Positions 1 to 6,601 of a stretch of DNA of 64,000 bases are shown here, in pieces. Position 1 is the stretch's first letter, and each line of letters begins with the position of its first letter. The notes under the pieces were generated by a model. That model made no database searches, was not told the DNA's origin, and saw only the letters and a program-made list of their open reading frames with translations. The position numbers and the translations under genes are program-made. The DNA is from Spirochaetales bacterium (GTDB lineage Bacteria > Spirochaetota > Spirochaetia > DSM-2461), in contig JAQQAP010000014.1 in the NCBI GenBank assembly GCA_028533045.1, forward strand, positions 1-64,000, given 5' to 3'.

Positions 1-3
1 GAA

Positions 4-810
4 ATGGGGCTATATAAAATAAACTGGAAGGAAAATTATCAAATTGATTTAACAGTTAATCCACAAGATGGGTACACAACATGGATTACAAATGTATATT
101 TAAATCTTTTTGGCTTTGGATTATCAATTAAGAATATTTCAGAAATAGAGAATGGGTATCAAATAACAGCACGATTTGATGACAATTGGTGGAAAAAAGG
201 GCAATATGAAATTGACCTAGACTTTCAGGACTACACCGATCAGGATTATTTTGATATAGAATTAATCCCCGATGGCGAATATTTGGACTTTTATTTAGAT
301 AATCAATTATTAGCTTCCGTAATGTTTGTAGAAGATGACTTTTTTAACCAGTTGATAAATCTTTCGGAGGAGAAACCACTTGATTTCTCCCAGGTTATTT
401 GGCCCACCCGAGCCGACGGCTCCATGGACTACCCGGTCCCCAGTGACATATTACTCCTGAACTTTATCCCCACCCACAAAACAATAGGCGAAGTTCAGCT
501 TTACTCTTCTGATACAACGGCCAGTTCCGGTACAACTCTGGAAGCCGACACGGAACTCCGCTGGATTGGTTCCGGTACGGAGGGGAGAATCAAAGTTTTG
601 GCTAAGGACGGTCAAGAGGGCTGGGTTGTGGAGGATACACTGGACAACCTTGTTCCTGAAAATGATTATGCCAAAGCGGTACCTAATCCTTTTAATCTCG
701 TGGAAGAGGAAAAAAAAACGGCAAAAGTTTTTCCTTTATGGATCGTCTTTTTGGCAGGAGTAGCGATTCTGGGGATGGGAGCAGTTTTGATTCGTAAACG
801 GAAAAAATAG
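4..810 (+). CDS. SH3-like, C-terminally membrane-anchored protein (possibly 5' partial)
   Basis: I do not recognise the whole protein. Residues about 165-215 resemble a bacterial SH3-type domain (RWIGSGTEGRIKVLAKDG, then GWV), a fold often used for wall or protein contacts. A hydrophobic segment at about 243-262 followed by RKRKK suggests a C-terminal membrane anchor. The first 130 residues, rich in D, Y and W, match nothing I know. The frame is open to the window edge, so the true start may lie upstream. Base composition changes inside the gene near position 390: the 5' part is very AT-rich, the 3' part looks like the rest of the chromosome. This suggests a chimera with a foreign head on a resident tail. 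The tail is repeated in the next gene. Confidence 0.6.
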   Translation: MGLYKINWKENYQIDLTVNPQDGYTTWITNVYLNLFGFGLSIKNISEIENGYQITARFDDNWWKKGQYEIDLDFQDYTDQDYFDIELIPDGEYLDFYLDNQLLASVMFVEDDFFNQLINLSEEKPLDFSQVIWPTRADGSMDYPVPSDILLLNFIPTHKTIGEVQLYSSDTTASSGTTLEADTELRWIGSGTEGRIKVLAKDGQEGWVVEDTLDNLVPENDYAKAVPNPFNLVEEEKKTAKVFPLWIVFLAGVAILGMGAVLIRKRKK

Positions 811-839
811 ACGAAGGCTTCAGAGCTGTTCTTTCAGCT

Positions 840-872
840 CCGTGTTTCCAGCGTTCTACCCTATAGGCTGTG
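840..872 (+). repeat. GC-rich repeat, copy 1
   Basis: This 33-base stretch (CCGTG..TCCAGCG.TC.ACCC.ATA) matches 2924-2956 at roughly 24 positions. The two copies lie on the same strand, on either side of the transposase gene. It overlaps the doubtful 5' end of the ORF at 842. It may be a remnant of a dispersed chromosomal repeat or element end. Confidence 0.35.
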
Positions 873-1324
873 TTAAAACTCCTGAACAAATAGTGATACG
901 GAGGGCACCGAAGGTGGACCCCGCAGGAGTGAAACGACGAGGAGGCCGGATTCTTCCCGCAAACACGGACCTTCGCTGGATTGGTAAAGGTAGTGGGGGG
1001 CGCATCAAAGTTCTTGCTTCCGACGGACGTGAAGGATGGGTTAATAGTGATGAACTGGAGCTTGTTCTTACTTTCCCCGATTACAGTGCCATTCCCGCTC
1101 CCGAACTACCGGAACCTGAGATAGAGTTAGAAAACTCTAACAATTATCCTCCTATAGATCTTTTTGATGCGGAACCGATTGGAATGGTTCAGCCTGAGTC
1201 TGAACCAAAAACGGAATTATCCATGAGTCATGTAATACAGAAGTTAGCCCCTCGATTTTTAGCCGGCGGGGTAATAATTGGTATAGTTGGTCATTTGCTT
1301 ATTAAATTGGTAAAGAAGAAATAG
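842..1324 (+). CDS. Headless paralogue of the preceding SH3-like membrane protein
   Basis: From about residue 38 this 160-residue ORF repeats the tail of the preceding gene: RWIGKGSGGRIKVLASDG followed by GWV, an acidic/proline linker, then a hydrophobic segment and KLVKKK. The sequence after the stop codons is also alike (AGAC..A..G.T.CAGAGCT), so the whole 3' end was duplicated. The first 37 residues are not similar to the first gene and come from a GC-richer stretch that partly recurs at 2924-2956, so they may not be real protein. It is best read as an orphan tail or a decaying copy. No convincing Shine-Dalgarno sequence precedes the ATG at 842. Start and expression are both doubtful. Confidence 0.45.
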   Translation: MFPAFYPIGCVKTPEQIVIRRAPKVDPAGVKRRGGRILPANTDLRWIGKGSGGRIKVLASDGREGWVNSDELELVLTFPDYSAIPAPELPEPEIELENSNNYPPIDLFDAEPIGMVQPESEPKTELSMSHVIQKLAPRFLAGGVIIGIVGHLLIKLVKKK

Positions 1325-1368
1325 ACTAAAGTTCCAGAGCTTTTTCATTAGATTTCCTAATAAATCTC

Positions 1369-1424
1369 GTAGTGGCCACTTATTATAACAAGAATGTAAA
1401 ACCAATTAGTACATTTAAACTAAT
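1369..1424 (+). repeat. Box-plus-hairpin element, copy 1
   Basis: The box GTAGTGGCCACTTATTATAA occupies 1369-1388. It recurs with one change at 1628-1647. Seventeen bases on, ATTAGT (1405-1410) and ACTAAT (1419-1424) can pair around an 8-base loop containing ACATTT. The spacing differs in copy 2, so the element is degenerate. Function unknown. Confidence 0.5.
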
Positions 1425-1627
1425 ATAGAATTATTTCATGTCATAAATAATTTTACTCAGAAAACAAACAATTAAATGAACAAAACAATACATTTCCATT
1501 GGCATGCAACATAAAACAAGATAAAATGTTTACCAATAGAAATTAGAACTGTAAGTAAACAATTAGCTCTTTGAAAACCCGAGAGAAGGATTAACCATTT
1601 TTATTAAAAATAAGGGGGATAACTCCC

Positions 1628-1715
1628 GTAGTGGCGACTTATTATAAGAAAGCCATTTTACACCAAAAAATTGAAAACTAGTACATTTCCACTAAAGGAA
1701 AAAGCTAGTTTTCAA
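1628..1715 (+). repeat. Box-plus-hairpin element, copy 2
   Basis: The box GTAGTGGCGACTTATTATAA (1628-1647) differs from copy 1 by one base. It is followed by a strong hairpin: TTGAAAACTAG (1671-1681) pairs perfectly with CTAGTTTTCAA (1705-1715), and inside it TTTCC (1686-1690) pairs with GGAAA (1697-1701). The left arm runs into TACATTT, as in copy 1. There is no T-run directly after the stem, so it is not an ordinary terminator. Confidence 0.55.
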
Positions 1716-1828
1716 ACATAAATAATAACCATAATCAACGATTTTTCCATGATTTTGGCAAAAGTAACAAATAGCGGACCTACCGGTCCCATAGAGAAGG
1801 AAAGAGAATAACTTAGTTGTCAAAAATC

Positions 1829-2860
1829 TTAGGAAGCGGAGCGATAGTAATGATGATGCAGCCCAAATAAAAAGGACTGCTTCTTAATCTTACCTTTACA
1901 GTCTGGCGGTTTACCACAGGGGATTCTACCAATACCTTGATGAGGTCTAAAGTTATTATAGTAATGCATATATTTCTTAAGAAGAACCCTGAGATGCTTT
2001 CCATTGAGAATGATAAACCAGTCCAAACACTCTGTTCGAATGGAACGAATAAAACGCTCGGCAAAAGCATTCATGTTGGGAGAATAAGGAACAGTAGCCT
2101 GATCCCTGATCTCATACTCCTCATAGGGAAACCATTTAAGTTCCCCTGAATTATCATGAATAAGAACTGCACCGGGATATTTCTCTTCAAAATGACTTAT
2201 CTGACGACGCAGAAAAGCTATAGTGGGACTTTGCGTAATATTCCAATGAACGATTTCTCTCGTTTCTATCTTGATAATAAAGAAAATATAGAAACGCTTC
2301 AAACCCAGAAGATCTACCGTAAAGAAATCACAGGAATGGAGAAACTTCATATGGGAAAGAAGAAACTGTTTCCATAAACCAACGGTTAGAATAAGCCCTT
2401 CTTTCCTACCATTCTGAATAACATTGGCAATAGTCTTCTTACATACGGAAATATCAAGTTTCTCCAGTTCATCGCTGATTCGTTTATATCCCCACATTCT
2501 GTTAAGGATTTTCATATTCAAAATCAAATCCTTCACCCTTTTTTCAAGGGGAGGCCTTCCGGGCTTTCGTTTCTTAGCAACCCAACGCTTATTACAAAGA
2601 GATTTCCAACCGTGGATAACCGTTTTAGGCGTAACAAAGCTTATGTACTGTGTTATATTTTTATCAATGAGTGCCAAGAAACGGAAAAACCGTTTATCCT
2701 TTGTATCATAGGGGCGTTTTATCTCGTGGTTCTCCAAAGCCCTTTTAAGACACTCATTCTCTTTCAGAATAACAGCACATCTAAGAAGCAAACGGTTACT
2801 GTCCAGAACAGAAATAATAAACAAATACAACAAAGAGAATAGATTTTTAATAGTAAACAC
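1829..2860 (-). CDS. Transposase with integrase (rve/DDE) core
   Basis: This 343-residue protein has the layout of a common family of integrase-core transposases related to IS3/IS481 types. It has a hydrophobic-looking start, an N-terminal helix-turn-helix region (about 70-150, with KRKPGRPPLEKRVKDLI), then the catalytic core. Likely DDE residues are D178 in CDFFTVD, D236 in LIHDNSGE and E268 in NAFAERFIRS. The C-terminus GLHHHYYRSAS is also typical. Nothing is missing, so it may be active. I found no convincing terminal inverted repeats or target duplication; TACCGGT occurs on both sides (near 1782 and 2883) but is only a short palindrome. Codons are strongly AT-biased, which fits transfer. 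Confidence 0.85.
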   Translation of the reverse strand: MFTIKNLFSLLYLFIISVLDSNRLLLRCAVILKENECLKRALENHEIKRPYDTKDKRFFRFLALIDKNITQYISFVTPKTVIHGWKSLCNKRWVAKKRKPGRPPLEKRVKDLILNMKILNRMWGYKRISDELEKLDISVCKKTIANVIQNGRKEGLILTVGLWKQFLLSHMKFLHSCDFFTVDLLGLKRFYIFFIIKIETREIVHWNITQSPTIAFLRRQISHFEEKYPGAVLIHDNSGELKWFPYEEYEIRDQATVPYSPNMNAFAERFIRSIRTECLDWFIILNGKHLRVLLKKYMHYYNNFRPHQGIGRIPCGKPPDCKGKIKKQSFLFGLHHHYYRSAS

Positions 2861-2923
2861 AGTGATAAATATAACACGAGTTTACCGGTTTAACATAAAA
2901 GAACACCCCCTCCCCTACAATCC

Positions 2924-2956
2924 CCGTGGCTCCAGCGCTCCACCCCATATGCCGTC
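2924..2956 (+). repeat. GC-rich repeat, copy 2
   Basis: This is the partner of 840-872, with CCGTG, TCCAGCG, ACCC and ATA blocks in the same order and spacing. It lies just upstream of the transposase gene start. Similarity stops on both sides. Confidence 0.35.
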
Positions 2957-3142
2957 ACCCACAGAGCCTTAGGCCCCCTATCCCGTCCTCCCCAGAGCTA
3001 GACTCCAAAGCCCCCGTGGTAAAAAAACACCCTACCATTTCCGTCGAAGCCGCTACGACAAACAAGGGATTGGGATTTTATCCCCCTATTGGAAACTATT
3101 ACAATCAAACAAACCGTTTATACCTAATCAAACAAACAGAAC

Positions 3143-3267
3143 TATTAGTATTAAACCAAACGTTTTAGTATAATAAAACAATTCAAACTATTAGTATAAA
3201 ACGATTCGTTTGATACTAATTAAACGAAAGTTTTTATTATACTAAAACCGAATTTTTGATACTAATA
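3143..3267. repeat. 125-bp imperfect palindrome with six TTAGTAT/ATACTAA motifs
   Basis: The stretch is symmetric about position 3205. Three TTAGTAT motifs (3145-3151, 3165-3171, 3191-3197) face three ATACTAA motifs (3213-3219, 3239-3245, 3259-3265) at exactly mirrored distances. Pairing blocks are 3190-3204 with 3206-3220 (one mismatch), 3162-3178 with 3232-3248 (17 perfect pairs) and 3143-3151 with 3259-3267 (9 perfect pairs). They are separated by equal-sized mismatched patches. By hand count, 46 of 62 opposing positions pair. It could form a cruciform or long hairpin, or bind a dimeric protein at three spaced sites. It does not show integron attC core boxes. Function unknown. Confidence 0.75.
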
Positions 3268-3304
3268 AAACCGATTTTTTTTATTACTATAAAAACTTTA
3301 TAAC

Positions 3305-3337
3305 AAAAAAAGGCCTCCCGCCTAAAAGCAGAAAGCC
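3305..3337 (-). terminator. Rho-independent terminator of the 3383-4360 lipoprotein gene
   Basis: Read on the minus strand, GGCTTTCTGC and GCGGGAGGCC form a 10-pair stem with three G-U pairs and a 6-base loop, followed by seven T. It lies 46 bases after the lipoprotein stop codon. Confidence 0.8.
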
Positions 3338-3382
3338 ATAAATATAATAGTCTATACTATTTCTCTATATCCCACCAGGGGA

Positions 3383-4360
3383 TTAATCAGATAAAACCAT
3401 TGATCCTTCAAGCAAAGCAATCTGCTCGTCCAACTCATTTAATAGAGCTTCATTTACCTCATCCTCAGTCATACCAGAAGTAGAAGAACGGGATAAGATA
3501 GTGTAATAAGAAGTGCTCGCCGTTTCATCGTCTGAATAACTGCACATCAGGCAATCCTTATAGTAGATGAGATTATCGGTGCCGAGATAGTCCGGAGTAG
3601 TCTTGGAAACAAAAACCCTTGCAGTTTGGTCCGGGTCAATGATATCATCATCTTGAGCCCACGTTTCACCGTCCGATGATTCATAAGTATTACTAGAAGA
3701 CCAATATCCTATCCTGCCCTCAGTATCATTGAACAAAGTAAAACTAAATTCTAGTGAAACAGCCTGAGTATCTGTATTGGTTGCAGGGGTATACCAAACC
3801 GACGAATCCTCTTCGTGAACCAAATCTCCCATGGTAAAAGGACAATCCAATACTTCTGATAATGTGCTAGTTAAAGAAGAATTGCTATCACTAATAGTAA
3901 TTTCAACGGAATAAATATTTCCTAAATAGATGGAATAATCACCCAAATCTTCAATTATCCGCATGTAACCTACATTATCTTCGGGTGTAAGGTACGTATT
4001 AATATCGGCATCGGAACTCATGATAGCCATTCCATCATTATATATAAAGGTGAAGTCCGTATAGAGAATATTACCATTGATATCCTTAAAAACAAAATCT
4101 GCCCTGGGAAAGAGAATATTCTCATCACCGGTATATTCCACCTCAAAAATACCGTACATATAGTCGCTGGTACTAGAAGCCCGTACAAGCCCACAATCAC
4201 TTATGGTGTAATCCGATGAATCTACCAGGCTCACAATAGGGTCAACATAGCAGGTACCGTCATCGTTATAGCTAATACTTTCACTACTTGGCTCGGAACA
4301 GGAAAGGACGAACCAGGTAGAAAGCAGGCATAAAACAATGGTTTGAATCATTTTATTCAT
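3383..4360 (-). CDS. Hypothetical lipoprotein
   Basis: This is a 325-residue protein with a lipoprotein signal peptide: MNKM, a hydrophobic core and a lipobox ending in FVLSC, then a Ser/Glu-rich spacer. The mature part is acidic (many D, S, T and Y) and looks beta-rich, with conserved-looking C residues (DGTCYVDP, SDCGL, LDCPF, KDCLMC). I recognise no family. The start at 4360 is chosen because GGAG lies 8 bases upstream; an in-frame ATG at 4372 would put that GGAG inside the gene. A terminator follows and the upstream gene is 93 bases away, so it is probably transcribed alone. It is expected at the outer leaflet of the inner membrane or in the outer membrane. Confidence 0.75.
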   Translation of the reverse strand: MNKMIQTIVLCLLSTWFVLSCSEPSSESISYNDDGTCYVDPIVSLVDSSDYTISDCGLVRASSTSDYMYGIFEVEYTGDENILFPRADFVFKDINGNILYTDFTFIYNDGMAIMSSDADINTYLTPEDNVGYMRIIEDLGDYSIYLGNIYSVEITISDSNSSLTSTLSEVLDCPFTMGDLVHEEDSSVWYTPATNTDTQAVSLEFSFTLFNDTEGRIGYWSSSNTYESSDGETWAQDDDIIDPDQTARVFVSKTTPDYLGTDNLIYYKDCLMCSYSDDETASTSYYTILSRSSTSGMTEDEVNEALLNELDEQIALLEGSMVLSD

Positions 4361-4453
4361 TATTAACTCCATTAAAACATATATTCATTACTTTATGGTC
4401 ATAAAGATATCACATTAAAAGAGAATTAACAATTTTTTAAGCTCCGGAATAAA

Positions 4454-5356
4454 CTAGAGATACCCGTGAAAATCACTAAGGGAATTAAACCCGTTCTGCT
4501 CCATATACTCCCGAATCCCCTCCAAAACCTGCAGAGGAATCTGTGGATCCACAAAGAGAGCCGTACCCACCTGAATAGCGGAAGCACCGGCCAACAGATA
4601 CTGAATAGCATGGTCGGCGGTAAAAATCCCCCCCAAACCAATAACGGGAATTTTAACGGACTGGGCAATACGATAAACCGAGGCAACCCCAACGGGACGA
4701 ACGGCTGCACCGGAAAGCCCGGCCACACCGGCAGGAATGACCGGCTTTTTAGCCCTCGTATCTATCACCATACCTTTGAGGGTATTTATGGCGGAAACCC
4801 CGTCGGCTCCCCCCGCTTCGGCCGCTTTGGCAATCTCCCCTATGTCGGTCACATTGGGGGTCAGTTTCATAATAAGAGGCTTTTTGGTTAGGGGACGCAG
4901 CTTTTTCGTCAGCTTTTCCACCTGGATAGGATCGGTTCCAAAGGCCAGTCCACCCGCTTTTACATTGGGGCAGGAGATATTGATTTCATATCCCCAGTGG
5001 CAGTCCAGATCCTCGCATTTCTCCACAAGTTCCAGGTAGTCCTCTTCCTTCTTTCCCCCGATATTCAGAACGGCGGGACAGGCCATATCTTTGAGAAAGG
5101 GGGCCTTCTTTTCCTTAAAACCTTCCCAACCGGGATTAGCAAGACCTATGGAGTTAAGCATGCCCGAAGGGGTTTCCACCATTCGGGGAGTATCGTTACC
5201 GGGACGGGGTTCCAGAGTGACAGCTTTGGCATAAACCGCTCCCAAACGGGACAGATCTATGAGCTGGCCGTACTCTTCTCCAAAACCAAAGGTTCCCGAA
5301 GCTACTCCTACCGGGTTGGGTAATACACTATTTCCAATGGTAACACTTAAGTCCAT
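4454..5356 (-). CDS. pyrD: Dihydroorotate dehydrogenase, class 1B catalytic subunit
   Basis: PyrD oxidises dihydroorotate to orotate in pyrimidine synthesis with FMN as cofactor. At 300 residues it has normal class 1 length. The active-site cysteine that serves as base in class 1 enzymes is in INISCPNVKAGG, and the FMN-phosphate region is GGIFTADHAIQYLLAGASAI followed by QVGTALF. Class 1B enzymes use NAD through a PyrK partner, and the pyrK gene directly precedes this one. The ATG at 5356 overlaps the pyrK stop codon region by 10 bases and has AAGGA upstream, so translation is probably coupled. No terminator is evident after the stop codon. The later steps, OPRT and OMP decarboxylase, are encoded as a fusion at 17775-19199. 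Confidence 0.95.
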   Translation of the reverse strand: MDLSVTIGNSVLPNPVGVASGTFGFGEEYGQLIDLSRLGAVYAKAVTLEPRPGNDTPRMVETPSGMLNSIGLANPGWEGFKEKKAPFLKDMACPAVLNIGGKKEEDYLELVEKCEDLDCHWGYEINISCPNVKAGGLAFGTDPIQVEKLTKKLRPLTKKPLIMKLTPNVTDIGEIAKAAEAGGADGVSAINTLKGMVIDTRAKKPVIPAGVAGLSGAAVRPVGVASVYRIAQSVKIPVIGLGGIFTADHAIQYLLAGASAIQVGTALFVDPQIPLQVLEGIREYMEQNGFNSLSDFHGYL

Positions 5357-6114
5357 TTCATAATCCTTGAATCAAATACAGGCCCGTCCTGGCAGACGCG
5401 CAAAAACTTCTGAGGCAGCTCTACCGGAACGGCACAGCCCTGACAGGCTCCAATTCCGCAGGCCATAACCTCTTCTACGGAAACGAAACAGGGAGAGTCC
5501 GTTTCAAGGGCCAGCTCATGAAGACCTTTGAGCATGGGATGGGGGCCGCAACCGTAAAAGGCGGCTTTTGCCAACTCATCTTTCCGGGTACGCAAATAAT
5601 CAATAACATTCCCTTTAAAACCGGTAGAGCCGTCATCGGTACAGATAACCGTTTCGCAGCCGGTGGGCAGGTGTACCCGAGGAACATAGGCTTTGTCTCT
5701 AAACCCCAATACGAGAAGGGGGCGTAACCCGGCCCGGGAAAGGGCTTCGGCCAGGAAAAGCACCGGGCCTGTACCTATTCCTCCCCCTACGATAACAGGA
5801 CGGAGGCCCTCTGCCGGAGCAGGGAAAACTCCCCCCAAGGGTCCGAGAATATCAATATGATCACCCGTTTTGAGGCGGGTCATAAGCGTCGTTGCCGGAC
5901 CTCTCTTCTGAAAAATCAGGGAGGCCCGTTTCTCCGCAGCATCATAGGCGGACAGGGCAAAAGGACGCCGCAGGAGGGGATTATCCCCGTCCCAGCAGCG
6001 CAAGGTAAGAAATTGACCGGGCTGGGGAACAGGCCCCTTCCAGGTAAAGGTCAATTCATAATAATCTCGGGCAGTCTCCCGACAGCTGATAACTTCTGAG
6101 TGAAACTGTACCAT
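5347..6114 (-). CDS. pyrK: Dihydroorotate dehydrogenase electron-transfer subunit
   Basis: PyrK carries FAD and a [2Fe-2S] cluster and passes electrons from PyrD to NAD. The 255 residues show a ferredoxin-reductase-like FAD domain (about 1-95, with RRPFALS), an NAD-binding domain (about 100-205, with VIVGGGIGTGPVLFLAEAL), and the C-terminal cluster motif CGIGACQGCAVPV plus a later C in LRVCQDGPVF, giving four cysteines. It starts two bases after the stop codon of the DtxR-type regulator gene and has no clear Shine-Dalgarno sequence, so it is probably translated by coupling. A similar reductase-type subunit, the NfnA-like protein at 42569, sits beside a glutamate synthase-like partner instead of pyrD. 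Confidence 0.95.
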   Translation of the reverse strand: MVQFHSEVISCRETARDYYELTFTWKGPVPQPGQFLTLRCWDGDNPLLRRPFALSAYDAAEKRASLIFQKRGPATTLMTRLKTGDHIDILGPLGGVFPAPAEGLRPVIVGGGIGTGPVLFLAEALSRAGLRPLLVLGFRDKAYVPRVHLPTGCETVICTDDGSTGFKGNVIDYLRTRKDELAKAAFYGCGPHPMLKGLHELALETDSPCFVSVEEVMACGIGACQGCAVPVELPQKFLRVCQDGPVFDSRIMKWT

Positions 6115-6116
6115 TA

Positions 6117-6554
6117 TTAACCGTTAAGAATATTCTTCCAATCCGAATCGGAAATGCTCTGGCTCTCACGGGTATCCTGCACAAAGGTAATCAGGTTCTC
6201 CAGCTTCTCAGCCGTTTCCTGGCTGATGGCATGCTCGATGCGGCAGGCTTCTTCGTCAGCCTCATTTTCATCGGCCATAAGGATATTCTGGAGAAAACCC
6301 TTAAGAAGAATATGCTTCCCCGTAATCTTCTCGGCCCTTTCCAGCCCCTCGGCGGTCAGGTTTATATAAGAGTTTTTCTCATAAACAACCAGTCCCCTTT
6401 CACGCAGATTGCGCAAAGCTCCTGTTACGGAGGGCATCTGAACACCCAAATGGGCGGCGATATCCTTGACTCGGGCCACACGATGCTTATTCTCAAGAAT
6501 ATAGATAGCTTCGAGATAATCTTCCAAACTGGATGTGAGTTTTTTGTTCTTCAT
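6117..6554 (-). CDS. DtxR/MntR-family metal-dependent repressor
   Basis: This is a 145-residue metalloregulator that would bind DNA when loaded with Fe(II) or Mn(II). The winged helix (about 8-75) carries the usual SLEDYLEAIY start and a recognition helix around MPSVTGALRNLRERG. Metal ligands are visible: D12, E15 and H81, then C104, E107 and H108 in ACRIEH. The cysteine corresponds to Cys102 of DtxR rather than Glu99 of MntR, so iron is the more likely effector. The third SH3-like domain of DtxR is absent, giving an MntR-like length. It is the first gene of an operon with pyrK and pyrD, an unusual partnership. I saw no clear metal box in the short upstream region. Confidence 0.85.
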   Translation of the reverse strand: MKNKKLTSSLEDYLEAIYILENKHRVARVKDIAAHLGVQMPSVTGALRNLRERGLVVYEKNSYINLTAEGLERAEKITGKHILLKGFLQNILMADENEADEEACRIEHAISQETAEKLENLITFVQDTRESQSISDSDWKNILNG

Positions 6555-6601
6555 GGGACTATATTAACATAGCTCTATATGAATAGCAACACCTAAGTTT
6601 A

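Larger units (their letters stand above)
1325..1828. other. AT-rich non-coding stretch with duplicated boxes and hairpins
   Basis: No credible gene lies in these 504 bases. They hold two copies of a 20-base box (1369-1388 and 1628-1647), each followed by a hairpin carrying TAGTACATTT, annotated separately. The rest is A/T-rich filler. It separates the SH3-tail genes from the 3' end of the transposase gene. Confidence 0.6.
2861..3382. other. Gene-poor stretch holding a C-rich segment, a large palindrome and a terminator
   Basis: No convincing gene lies here. An 80-codon plus-strand ORF from 2926 is proline-rich low-complexity sequence and is rejected. From 2903 to 3090 the plus strand is C-rich. 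From about 3110 it becomes almost pure A/T with an imperfect palindrome centred on 3205. A minus-strand terminator for the lipoprotein gene closes the stretch. Confidence 0.6.

Noticed and set aside
1369..1647. CRISPR array from the two box copies
   Set aside because: Only two copies, 259 bases apart, with no regular spacers and no cas genes.
1325..1828. tRNA or small RNA gene in the gene-poor stretch
   Set aside because: No cloverleaf, no T-arm motif GGTTCRANYC and no promoter-terminator pair could be seen.
1813..2070. Small minus-strand ORF inside the transposase
   Set aside because: Out-of-frame shadow of the transposase gene.
1782..2893. TACCGGT as terminal inverted repeats of the transposase element
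   Set aside because: The shared core is itself a short palindrome and similarity does not extend beyond it.
2926..3168. 80-codon plus-strand ORF
   Set aside because: Proline-rich low complexity, no ribosome site, runs into the AT-rich palindrome region.
3143..3267. Integron attC site
   Set aside because: The length and imperfect pairing would suit, but no RYYYAAC/GTTRRRY core boxes are present at the ends and no integron integrase is in the window.
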